Positions 11,685-22,395 of a stretch of 64,000 bases of DNA are shown piece by piece. The position numbers and the translations under genes are program-made. Positions within the stretch are counted from its first letter, which is position 1, and the number at the start of each line of letters is the position of its first letter. This DNA comes from Sacculina carcini. Taxonomy: Eukaryota; Arthropoda; Thecostraca; Sacculinidae. The stretch lies in assembly GCA_916048095.2 (NCBI GenBank), contig OU696580.1, positions 310,001 through 374,000 of the forward strand, read 5' to 3'. A model generated the notes under the pieces. The model saw nothing but the letters and a program-made list of their open reading frames with translations, made no database searches and had not been told where the DNA came from.

Positions 11685-12564
11685 CTAAATGTGACATAAG
11701 TGTTACCTAAGTGTGCCCTAAGTGTTACCTAAGTGTGCACTAAGTGTTACCTAAGTGTTACCTAAGTGTGCCCTAAGTGTTACCTAAGTGTGCCCTAAGT
11801 GTTACCTAAGTGTGCCCTAAGTGTGCCCTAAGTGTTAACTAAGTGTTACCTAAGTGTGCCCTAAGTGTTACCTAAGTGTTACCTAAGTGTTACCTAAGTG
11901 TGCCCAAAGTGTTACCTAAGTGTGCCCAAAGTGTTACCTAAGTGTGCCCTAAGTGTTACCTAAGTGTGCCCTAAGTGTTACCTAAGTGTGCCCTAAGTGT
12001 GCCCTAAGTGTTACCTAAGTGTGCACTAAGTGTTACCTAAGTGTGCCCTAAGTGTTACCTAAGTGTGCCCTAAGTGTTACCTAAGTGTGCCCTAAGTGTT
12101 ACCTAAGTGTGCCCTAAGTGTTACCTAAATGTGACATAAGTGTTACCTAAGTGTGCCCTAAGTGTTACCTAAGTGTGCACTAAGTGTTACCTAAGTGTTA
12201 CCTAAGTGTGCCCTAAGTGTTACCTAAGTGTGCCCTAAGTGTTACCTAAGTGTGCCCTAAGTGTGCCCTAAGTGTTAACTAAGTGTTACCTAAGTGTGCC
12301 CTAAGTGTTACCTAAGTGTTACCTAAGTGTTACCTAAGTGTGCCCAAAGTGTTACCTAAGTGTGCCCAAAGTGTTACCTAAGTGTGCCCTAAGTGTTACC
12401 TAAGTGTGCCCTAAGTGTTACCTAAGTGTGCCCTAAGTGTGCCCTAAGTGTTACCTAAGTGTGCACTAAGTGTTACCTAAGTGTGCCCTAAGTGTTACCT
12501 AAGTGTGCCCTAAGTGTTACCTAAGTGTGCCCTAAGTGTTACCTAAGTGTTACCTAAGTGTTAC
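11685..12564. repeat. 440-bp (40-unit) perfect-looking tandem duplication
   Basis: The bases from 11,685 and from 12,125 read identically wherever compared. Both copies start with CTAAATGT+GAC+ATAAG, then a GCA unit, then TAA+CTAAGTGT (11,839 and 12,279, 440 bp apart), then paired CAAAG. The related segment starting at 21,365 has a single copy: offsets between the two regions are 9,680 bp before this point and 9,240 bp after, a difference of exactly 440. Confidence 0.9.
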
Positions 12565-14505
12565 CTAAGTGTGCCCAAAGTGTTACCTAAGTGTGCCCAA
12601 AGTGTTACCTAAGTGTGCCCTAAGTGTTACCTAAGTGTGCCCTAAGTGTTACCTAAGTGTGCCCTAAGTGTGCCCTAAGTGTTACCTAAGTGTTACCTAA
12701 GTGTGCCCTAAGTGTTACCTAAGTGTGCCCTAAGTGTTACCTAAGTGTGCCCTAAGTGTTACCTAAGTGTGCACTAAGTGTTACCTAAGTGTTACCTAAG
12801 TGTGCCCTAAGTGTTACCTAAGTGTGCCCTAAGTGTTACCTAAGTGTGCCCTAAGTGTTACCTAAGTGTGCCCTAAGTGTTACCTAAGTGTGCCCTAAGT
12901 GTTACCTAAGTGTACCCTAAGTGTTACCTAAGTGTTACCTAAGTGTTACCTAAGTGTTACCCAAGTGTTACCTAAGTGTTACCCAAGTGTTACCGAAGTG
13001 TGCCCTAAGTGTTACCTAAGTGTTACCTAAGTGTTACCTAAGTGTTACCTAAGTGTTACCTAAGTGTTACCTAAGTGTTACCTAAGTGTTACCTAAGTGT
13101 GCCCTAAGTGTTACCTAAGTGTGCCCTAAGTGTTACCTAAGTGTGCCCTAAGTGTTACCTAAGTGTGCACTAAGTGTTACCTAAGTGTTACCTAAGTGTG
13201 CCCTAAGTGTTACCTAAGTGTGCCCTAAGTGTTACCTAAGTGTGCCCTAAGTGTTACCTAAGTGTGCCCTAAGTGTTACCTAAGTGTGCCCTAAGTGTTA
13301 CCTAAGTGTACCCTAAGTGTTACCTAAGTGTTACCTAAGTGTTACCTAAGTGTTACCCAAGTGTTACCGAAGTGTGCCCTAAGTGTTACCTAAGTGTTAC
13401 CTAAGTGTTACCTAAGTGTTACCTAAGTGTTACCTAAGTGTTACCTAAGTGTTACCTAAGTGTGCCCTAAGTGTTACCTAAGTGTGCCCTAAGTGTTACC
13501 TAAGTGTGCCCTAAGTGTTACCTAAGTGTGCACTAAGTGTTACCTAAGTGTTACCTAAGTGTGCCCTAAGTGTTACCTAAGTGTGCCCTAAGTGTGCCCT
13601 AAGTGTTACCTAAGTGTGCACTAAGTGTTACCTAAGTGTGCCCTAAGTGTTACCTAAGTGTGCCCTAAGTGTTACCTAAGTGTGCCCTAAGTGTTACCTA
13701 AGTGTTACCTAAGTGTTACCTAAGTGTGCCCAAAGTGTTACCTAAGTGTGCCCAAAGTGTTACCTAAGTGTGCCCTAAGTGTTACCTAAGTGTGCCCTAA
13801 GTGTTACCTAAGTGTGCCCTAAGTGTGCCCTAAGTGTTACCTAAGTGTTACCTAAGTGTGCCCTAAGTGTTACCTAAGTGTGCCCTAAGTGTTACCTAAG
13901 TGTGCCCTAAGTGTTACCTAAGTGTGCACTAAGTGTTACCTAAGTGTTACCTAAGTGTGCCCTAAGTGTTACCTAAGTGTGCCCTAAGTGTTACCTAAGT
14001 GTGCCCTAAGTGTTACCTAAGTGTGCCCTAAGTGTTACCTAAGTGTGCCCTAAGTGTTACCTAAGTGTACCCTAAGTGTTACCTAAGTGTTACCTAAGTG
14101 TTACCTAAGTGTTACCCAAGTGTTACCGAAGTGTGCCCTAAGTGTTACCTAAGTGTTACCTAAGTGTTACCTAAGTGTTACCTAAGTGTTACCTAAGTGT
14201 TACCTAAGTGTTACCTAAGTGTGCCCTAAGTGTTACCTAAGTGTGCCCTAAGTGTTACCTAAGTGTGCCCTAAGTGTTACCTAAGTGTGCACTAAGTGTT
14301 ACCTAAGTGTTACCTAAGTGTGCCCTAAGTGTTACCTAAGTGTGCCCTAAGTGTTACCTAAGTGTGCCCTAAGTGTTACCTAAGTGTGCCCTAAGTGTTA
14401 CCTAAGTGTGCCCTAAGTGTTACCTAAGTGTACCCTAAGTGTTACCTAAGTGTTACCTAAGTGTTACCTAAGTGTTACCCAAGTGTTACCGAAGTGTGCC
14501 CTAAG
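11750..14505. repeat. 2,761-bp tandem duplication, first copy
   Basis: TAA units at 11,839 and 12,279 recur at 14,600 and 15,040; CTAAATGT at 12,125 recurs at 14,886; CAAAG at 12,576 recurs at 15,337. All are +2,761 bp. CGAAG bodies at 12,994, 13,368, 14,127 and 14,490 recur at +2,739 bp, because this copy alone has an extra 22-bp CCAAG+T insertion near 12,960-12,993: its ACC-to-CGAAG distance is 22 bp longer than everywhere else compared. The junction with the second copy falls inside a shared T T G T G run at about 14,500-14,520. Confidence 0.9.
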
Positions 14506-17244
14506 TGTTACCTAAGTGTTACCTAAGTGTGCCCTAAGTGTTACCTAAGTGTGCCCTAAGTGTTACCTAAGTGTGCCCTAAGTGTGCCCTAAGTGTTAAC
14601 TAAGTGTTACCTAAGTGTGCCCTAAGTGTTACCTAAGTGTTACCTAAGTGTTACCTAAGTGTGCCCAAAGTGTTACCTAAGTGTGCCCAAAGTGTTACCT
14701 AAGTGTGCCCTAAGTGTTACCTAAGTGTGCCCTAAGTGTTACCTAAGTGTGCCCTAAGTGTGCCCTAAGTGTTACCTAAGTGTGCACTAAGTGTTACCTA
14801 AGTGTGCCCTAAGTGTTACCTAAGTGTGCCCTAAGTGTTACCTAAGTGTGCCCTAAGTGTTACCTAAGTGTGCCCTAAGTGTTACCTAAATGTGACATAA
14901 GTGTTACCTAAGTGTGCCCTAAGTGTTACCTAAGTGTGCACTAAGTGTTACCTAAGTGTTACCTAAGTGTGCCCTAAGTGTTACCTAAGTGTGCCCTAAG
15001 TGTTACCTAAGTGTGCCCTAAGTGTGCCCTAAGTGTTAACTAAGTGTTACCTAAGTGTGCCCTAAGTGTTACCTAAGTGTTACCTAAGTGTTACCTAAGT
15101 GTGCCCAAAGTGTTACCTAAGTGTGCCCAAAGTGTTACCTAAGTGTGCCCTAAGTGTTACCTAAGTGTGCCCTAAGTGTTACCTAAGTGTGCCCTAAGTG
15201 TGCCCTAAGTGTTACCTAAGTGTGCACTAAGTGTTACCTAAGTGTGCCCTAAGTGTTACCTAAGTGTGCCCTAAGTGTTACCTAAGTGTGCCCTAAGTGT
15301 TACCTAAGTGTTACCTAAGTGTTACCTAAGTGTGCCCAAAGTGTTACCTAAGTGTGCCCAAAGTGTTACCTAAGTGTGCCCTAAGTGTTACCTAAGTGTG
15401 CCCTAAGTGTTACCTAAGTGTGCCCTAAGTGTGCCCTAAGTGTTACCTAAGTGTTACCTAAGTGTGCCCTAAGTGTTACCTAAGTGTGCCCTAAGTGTTA
15501 CCTAAGTGTGCCCTAAGTGTTACCTAAGTGTGCACTAAGTGTTACCTAAGTGTTACCTAAGTGTGCCCTAAGTGTTACCTAAGTGTGCCCTAAGTGTTAC
15601 CTAAGTGTGCCCTAAGTGTTACCTAAGTGTGCCCTAAGTGTTACCTAAGTGTGCCCTAAGTGTTACCTAAGTGTACCCTAAGTGTTACCTAAGTGTTACC
15701 TAAGTGTTACCTAAGTGTTACCCAAGTGTTACCGAAGTGTGCCCTAAGTGTTACCTAAGTGTTACCTAAGTGTTACCTAAGTGTTACCTAAGTGTTACCT
15801 AAGTGTTACCTAAGTGTTACCTAAGTGTTACCTAAGTGTGCCCTAAGTGTTACCTAAGTGTGCCCTAAGTGTTACCTAAGTGTGCCCTAAGTGTTACCTA
15901 AGTGTGCACTAAGTGTTACCTAAGTGTTACCTAAGTGTGCCCTAAGTGTTACCTAAGTGTGCCCTAAGTGTTACCTAAGTGTGCCCTAAGTGTTACCTAA
16001 GTGTGCCCTAAGTGTTACCTAAGTGTGCCCTAAGTGTTACCTAAGTGTACCCTAAGTGTTACCTAAGTGTTACCTAAGTGTTACCTAAGTGTTACCCAAG
16101 TGTTACCGAAGTGTGCCCTAAGTGTTACCTAAGTGTTACCTAAGTGTTACCTAAGTGTTACCTAAGTGTTACCTAAGTGTTACCTAAGTGTTACCTAAGT
16201 GTGCCCTAAGTGTTACCTAAGTGTGCCCTAAGTGTTACCTAAGTGTGCCCTAAGTGTTACCTAAGTGTGCACTAAGTGTTACCTAAGTGTTACCTAAGTG
16301 TGCCCTAAGTGTTACCTAAGTGTGCCCTAAGTGTGCCCTAAGTGTTACCTAAGTGTGCACTAAGTGTTACCTAAGTGTGCCCTAAGTGTTACCTAAGTGT
16401 GCCCTAAGTGTTACCTAAGTGTGCCCTAAGTGTTACCTAAGTGTTACCTAAGTGTTACCTAAGTGTGCCCAAAGTGTTACCTAAGTGTGCCCAAAGTGTT
16501 ACCTAAGTGTGCCCTAAGTGTTACCTAAGTGTGCCCTAAGTGTTACCTAAGTGTGCCCTAAGTGTGCCCTAAGTGTTACCTAAGTGTTACCTAAGTGTGC
16601 CCTAAGTGTTACCTAAGTGTGCCCTAAGTGTTACCTAAGTGTGCCCTAAGTGTTACCTAAGTGTGCACTAAGTGTTACCTAAGTGTTACCTAAGTGTGCC
16701 CTAAGTGTTACCTAAGTGTGCCCTAAGTGTTACCTAAGTGTGCCCTAAGTGTTACCTAAGTGTGCCCTAAGTGTTACCTAAGTGTGCCCTAAGTGTTACC
16801 TAAGTGTACCCTAAGTGTTACCTAAGTGTTACCTAAGTGTTACCTAAGTGTTACCCAAGTGTTACCGAAGTGTGCCCTAAGTGTTACCTAAGTGTTACCT
16901 AAGTGTTACCTAAGTGTTACCTAAGTGTTACCTAAGTGTTACCTAAGTGTTACCTAAGTGTGCCCTAAGTGTTACCTAAGTGTGCCCTAAGTGTTACCTA
17001 AGTGTGCCCTAAGTGTTACCTAAGTGTGCACTAAGTGTTACCTAAGTGTTACCTAAGTGTGCCCTAAGTGTTACCTAAGTGTGCCCTAAGTGTTACCTAA
17101 GTGTGCCCTAAGTGTTACCTAAGTGTGCCCTAAGTGTTACCTAAGTGTGCCCTAAGTGTTACCTAAGTGTACCCTAAGTGTTACCTAAGTGTTACCTAAG
17201 TGTTACCTAAGTGTTACCCAAGTGTTACCGAAGTGTGCCCTAAG
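14506..17244. repeat. 2,761-bp tandem duplication, second copy
   Basis: Counterpart of 11,750-14,505 lacking the 22-bp insertion, so 2,739 bp long. CGAAG bodies lie at 15,733, 16,107, 16,866 and 17,229, with intervals 374, 759 and 363 bp identical to those of the first copy. It carries the single-copy state of the GCA, TAA and CAAAG markers in the same order. It ends at the G unit after the last CGAAG, where the sequence passes into a T run. Confidence 0.9.
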
Positions 17245-17301
17245 TGTTACCTAAGTGTTACCTAAGTGTTACCTAAGTGTTACCTAAGTGTTACCTAAGT
17301 G

Positions 17302-17324
17302 TTTCCTAAGTGTTTCCTAAGTGT
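17302..17324. repeat. Two adjacent TTC-prefixed units
   Basis: Two consecutive units read TTC+CTAAGTGT, each with A to T at the middle prefix base (17,304 and 17,315). I found TTC in no other unit of the window. Two neighbouring copies of a private substitution are most simply explained by one mutation followed by duplication of a single 11-bp unit inside a T run. Confidence 0.9.
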
Positions 17325-18240
17325 TACCTAAGTGTTACCTAAGTGTGCCCTAAGTGTTACCTAAGTGTTACCTAAGTGTTACCTAAGTGTTACCTAAGTG
17401 TTACCTAAGTGATACCTAAGTGTTACCTAAGTGTTACCTAAGTGTTACCTAAGTGTGCCCTAAGTGTTACCTAAGTGTGCACTAAGTGTTACCTAAGTGT
17501 TACCTAAGTGTGCCCTAAGTGTTACCTAAGTGTGCCCTAAGTGTTACCTAAGTGTGCCCTAAGTGTTACCTAAGTGTGCCCTAAGTGTTACCTAAGTGTG
17601 CCCTAAGTGTTACCTAAGTGTACCCTAAGTGTTACCTAAGTGTTACCTAAGTGTGCCCTAAGTGTTACCTAAGTGTGCCCTAAGTGTTACCTAAGTGTGC
17701 CCTAAGTGTTACCTAAGTGTGCCCTAAGTGTTACCTAAGTGTTACCTAAGTGTTACCTAAGTGTTACCTAAGTGTTACCTAAGTGTTACCTAAGTGTGCC
17801 CTAAGTGTTACCTAAGTGTTACCTAAGTGTACCCTAAGTGTTACCTAAGTGTTACCTAAGTGTTACCTAAGTGTGCCCTAAGTGTTACCTAAGTGTTACC
17901 TAAGTGTTACCTAAGTGTTACCTAAGTGTTACCTAAGTGTTACCTAAGTGTTACCTAAGTGTTACCTAAGTGTTACCTAAGTGTTACCTAAGTGTGCCCT
18001 AAGTGTTACCTAAGTGTTACCTAAGTGTTACCCAAGTGTTACCGAAGTGTGCCCTAAGTGTTACCTAAGTGTTACCTAAGTGTTACCTAAGTGTTACCTA
18101 AGTGTTACCTAAGTGTTACCTAAGTGTTACCTAAGTGTTACCTAAGTGTGCCCTAAGTGTTACCTAAGTGTTACCCAAGTGTTACCTAAGTGTTACCTAA
18201 GTGTTACCTAAGTGTGCCCTAAGTGTTACCCAAGTTTTAC
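17325..18240. repeat. T-rich segment related to 2.96-5.93 kb
   Basis: Long T runs holding a CTAAGTGA body near 17,404, ACC prefixes near 17,620 and at 17,831, CGAAG at 18,043 and CCAAG+TTT at 18,230. The CGAAG to CCAAG+TTT distance of 187 bp equals that at 5492-5679, so this is a copy of the 0.78-0.91-kb family, cut off by the start of the next block. Confidence 0.78.
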
Positions 18241-19282
18241 CTAAGTGTTACCTAAGTGTGCCATAGGTGTTACCTAAGTGTGCCCTAAGTGTTACCTAAG
18301 TGTTACCTAAGTGTGCCCAAAGTGTTACCTAAGTGTGCCCTAAGTGTTACCTAAGTGTGCCCTAAGTGTTACCTAAGTGTGCCCTAAGTGTGCCCTAAGT
18401 GTTACCTAAGTGTGCCCTAAGTGTTACCTAAGTGTTACCTAAGTGTGCCCTAAGTGTTACCTAAGTGTGCCCTAAGTGTTACCTAAATGTGACCTAAGTG
18501 TTACCTAAGTGTGCCCTAAGTGTGCCCTAAGTGTTACCTAAGTGTGCCCTAAGTGTTACCTAAGTGTGCCGTAAGTTTTACCTAAGTGTGCCCTAAGTGT
18601 TACCTAAGTGTTACCTAAGTGTGCCCAAAGTGTTACCTAAGTGTGCCCTAAGTGTTACCTAAGTGTGCCCTAAGTGTTACCTAAGTGTGCCCTAAGTGTG
18701 CCCTAAGTGTTACCTAAGTGTGCCCTAAGTGTTACCTAAGTGTGCCCTAAGTGTTACCTAAGTGTACCCTAAGTGTTACCTAAGTGTTACCTAAGTGTTA
18801 CCTAAGTGTTACCTAAGTGTGCCCTAAGTGTTACCTAAGTGTTACCTAAGTGTGCCCAAAGTGTTACCTAAGTGTGCCCTAAGTGTTACCTAAGTGTGCC
18901 CTAAGTGTTACCTAAGTGTGCCCTAAGTGTGCCCTAAGTGTTACCTAAGTGTGCCCTAAGTGTTACCTAAGTGTTACCTAAGTGTGCCCTAAGTGTTACC
19001 TAAGTGTTCCCTAAGTGTTACCTAAGTGTGACCTAAGTGTTACCTAAGTGTGCCCTAAGTGTGCCCTAAGTGTTACCTAAGTGTTACCTAAGTGTGCCCT
19101 AAGTGTTACCTAAGTGTGCCCTAAGTGTTACCTAAGTGTGCCCTAAGTGTGCCCTAAGTGTTACCTAAGTGTTACCTAAGTGTTACCTAAGTGTTACCTA
19201 AGTGTTACCTAAGTGTTACCTAAGTGTTACCTAAGTGTTACCTAAGTGTTACCTAAGTGTTACCTAAGTGTTACCTAAGTGT

Positions 19283-22200
19283 ACCCTAAGTGTTACCTAA
19301 GTGTTACCTAAGTGTTACCTAAGTGTGCCCTAAGTGTTACCTAAGTGTTACCTAAGTGTTACCTAAGTGTTACCTAAGTGTTACCTAAGTGTTACCTAAG
19401 TGTTACCTAAGTGTTACCTAAGTGTTACCTAAGTGTGCCCTAAGTGTTACCTAAGTGTTACCTAAGTGTTACCCAAGTGTTACCGAAGTGTGCCCTAAGT
19501 GTTACCTAAGTGTTACCTAAGTGTTACCTAAGTGTTACCTAAGTGTTACCTAAGTCTTACCTAAGTGTTACCTAAGTGTTACCTAAGTGTGCCCTAAGTG
19601 TTACCTAAGTGTTACCCAAGTGTTACCTAAGTGTTACCTAAGTGTTACCTAAGTGTGCCCTAAGTGTTACCCAAGTTTTACCTAAGTGTTACCTAAGTGT
19701 TACCTAAGTGTTACCTAAGTGTGCCCTAAGTGTTACCTAAGTGTTACCTAAGTGTGCCCAAAGTGTTACCTAAGTGTGCCCTAAGTGTTACCTAAGTGTG
19801 CCCTAAGTGTTACCTAAGTGTGCCCTAAGTGTGCCCTAAGTGTTACCTAAGTGTGCCCTAAGTGTTACCTAAGTGTTACCTAAGTGTGCCCTAAGTGTTA
19901 CCTAAATGTGACCTAAGTGTTACCTAAGTGTGCCCTAAGTGTGCCCTAAGTGTTACCTAAGTGTTACCTAAGTGTGCCCTAAGTGTTACCTAAGTGTGCC
20001 CTAAGTGTTACCTAAGTGTGCCCTAAGTGTTACCTAAGTGTGCCCTAAGTGTTACCTAAGTGTTACCTAAGTGTTACCTAAGTGATACCTAAGTGTTACC
20101 TAAGTGTTACCTAAGTGTGCCCTAAGTGTTACCTAAGTGTTACCTAAGTGTACCCTAAGTGTTACCTAAGTGTTACCTAAGTGTTACCTAAGTGTGCCCT
20201 AAGTGTTACCTAAGTGTTACCTAAGTGTTACCTAAGTGTTACCTAAGTGTTACCTAAGTGTTACCTAAGTGTTACCTAAGTGTTACCTAAGTGTTACCTA
20301 AGTGTTACCTAAGTGTGCCCTAAGTGTTACCTAAGTGTTACCTAAGTGTTACCTAAGTGTTACCTAAGTGTTACCTAAGTGTGCCCTAAGTGTTACCTAA
20401 GTGTGCCCTAAGTGTTACCTAAGTGTGCCGTAAGTTTTACCTAAGTGTGCCCTAAGTGTTACCTAAGTGTGCCCTAAGTGTTACCTAAGTGTGCCCTAAG
20501 TGTTACCTAAATGTGACCTAAGTGTTACCTAAGTGTGCCCTAAGTGTTACCTAAGTGTGCCCTAAGTGTTACCTAAGTGTGCCCTAAGTGTTACCTAAGT
20601 GTGCCCTAAGTGTTACCTAAGTGTGCCCTAAGTGTTACCTAAGTGTTACCTAAGTGTGCCATAGGTGTTACCTAAGTGTGCCCTAAGTGTTACCTAAGTG
20701 TGCCCTAAGTGTTACCTAAGTGTGCCCTAAGTGTTACCTAAGTGTGCCCTAAGTGTTACCTAAGTGTGCCCTAAGTGTTACCTAAGTGTGCCCTAAGTGT
20801 TACCTAAGTGTGCCCTAAGTGTTACCTAAGTGTTACCTAAGTGTTACCTAAGTGTTACCTAAGTGTTACCTAAGTGTTACCTAAGTGTGCCCTAAGTGTT
20901 ACCTAAGTGTTACCTAAGTGTTACCCAAGTGTTACCTAAGTGTTACCTAAGTGTTACCTAAGTGTTACCTAAGTGTTACCTAAGTGTGCCCTAAGTGTTA
21001 CCTAAGTGTGCCCTAAGTGTTACCTAAGTGTGCACTAAGTGTTACCTAAGTGTTACCTAAGTGTGCCCTAAGTGTTACCTAAGTGTGCCCTAAGTGTTAC
21101 CTAAGTGTGCCCTAAGTGTTACTTAAGTGTGCCCTAAGTGTTACCTAAGTGTGCCCTAAGTGTTACCTAAGTGTTACCTAAGTGTTACCTAAGTGTGCCC
21201 AAAGTGTTACCTAAGTGTGCCCAAAGTGTTACCTAAGTGTGCCCTAAGTGTTACCTAAGTGTGCCCTAAGTGTGCCCTAAGTGTTACCTAAGTGTGCCCT
21301 AAGTGTTACCTAAGTGTTACCTAAGTGTGCCCTAAGTGTTACCTAAGTGTGCCCTAAGTGTTACCTAAATGTGACATAAGTGTTACCTAAGTGTGCCCTA
21401 AGTGTTACCTAAGTGTGCACTAAGTGTTACCTAAGTGTTACCTAAGTGTGCCCTAAGTGTTACCTAAGTGTGCCCTAAGTGTTACCTAAGTGTGCCCTAA
21501 GTGTGCCCTAAGTGTTAACTAAGTGTTACCTAAGTGTGCCCTAAGTGTTACCTAAGTGTTACCTAAGTGTTACCTAAGTGTGCCCAAAGTGTTACCTAAG
21601 TGTGCCCAAAGTGTTACCTAAGTGTGCCCTAAGTGTTACCTAAGTGTGCCCTAAGTGTTACCTAAGTGTGCCCTAAGTGTGCCCTAAGTGTTACCTAAGT
21701 GTGCACTAAGTGTTACCTAAGTGTGCCCTAAGTGTTACCTAAGTGTGCCCTAAGTGTTACCTAAGTGTGCCCTAAGTGTTACCTAAGTGTTACCTAAGTG
21801 TTACCTAAGTGTGCCCAAAGTGTTACCTAAGTGTGCCCAAAGTGTTACCTAAGTGTGCCCTAAGTGTTACCTAAGTGTGCCCTAAGTGTTACCTAAGTGT
21901 GCCCTAAGTGTGCCCTAAGTGTTACCTAAGTGTTACCTAAGTGTGCCCTAAGTGTTACCTAAGTGTGCCCTAAGTGTTACCTAAGTGTGCCCTAAGTGTT
22001 ACCTAAGTGTGCACTAAGTGTTACCTAAGTGTTACCTAAGTGTGCCCTAAGTGTTACCTAAGTGTGCCCTAAGTGTTACCTAAGTGTGCCCTAAGTGTTA
22101 CCTAAGTGTGCCCTAAGTGTTACCTAAGTGTGCCCTAAGTGTTACCTAAGTGTACCCTAAGTGTTACCTAAGTGTTACCTAAGTGTTACCTAAGTGTTAC

Positions 22201-22395
22201 CCAAGTGTTACCGAAGTGTGCCCTAAGTGTTACCTAAGTGTTACCTAAGTGTTACCTAAGTGTTACCTAAGTGTTACCTAAGTGTTACCTAAGTGTTACC
22301 TAAGTGTTACCTAAGTGTTACCTAAGTGTTACCTAAGTGTTACCTAAGTGTTACCTAAGTGTTACCTAAGTGTTACCTAAGTGTTACCTAAGTGT
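19283..22395. repeat. R block copy 1
   Basis: R is a 3.1-kb higher-order repeat starting at an ACC prefix. Ordered markers in this copy: ACC 19,283; CGAAG 19,484; CTAAGTCT (changed base 19,556); CCAAG+TTT 19,671; CTAAATGT+GAC 19,902; CTAAGTGA 20,085; ACC 20,152; GTAAGTTT 20,430; CTAAATGT 20,507; ATAGGTGT 20,661; CCAAG 20,925; TTAAGTGT 21,122; CTAAATGT+GAC+ATAAG 21,365; TAA unit 21,519; ACC 22,154; CGAAG 22,212. It is 3,113 bp, one dimer (22 bp) shorter than the others, the loss lying between 19,671 and 19,902. Its right half (TTAAG onward) repeats the 11,442 region at +9,680. Confidence 0.9.

Noticed and set aside
20507-20661. Possible gene start or promoter near the CTAAATGT and ATAGGTGT variants
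   Set aside because: The ATG is followed directly by TGA, and minus-strand ATGs (from GACATAAG and CCATAGG) reach a stop within about eight codons. There is no TATA or other promoter element.
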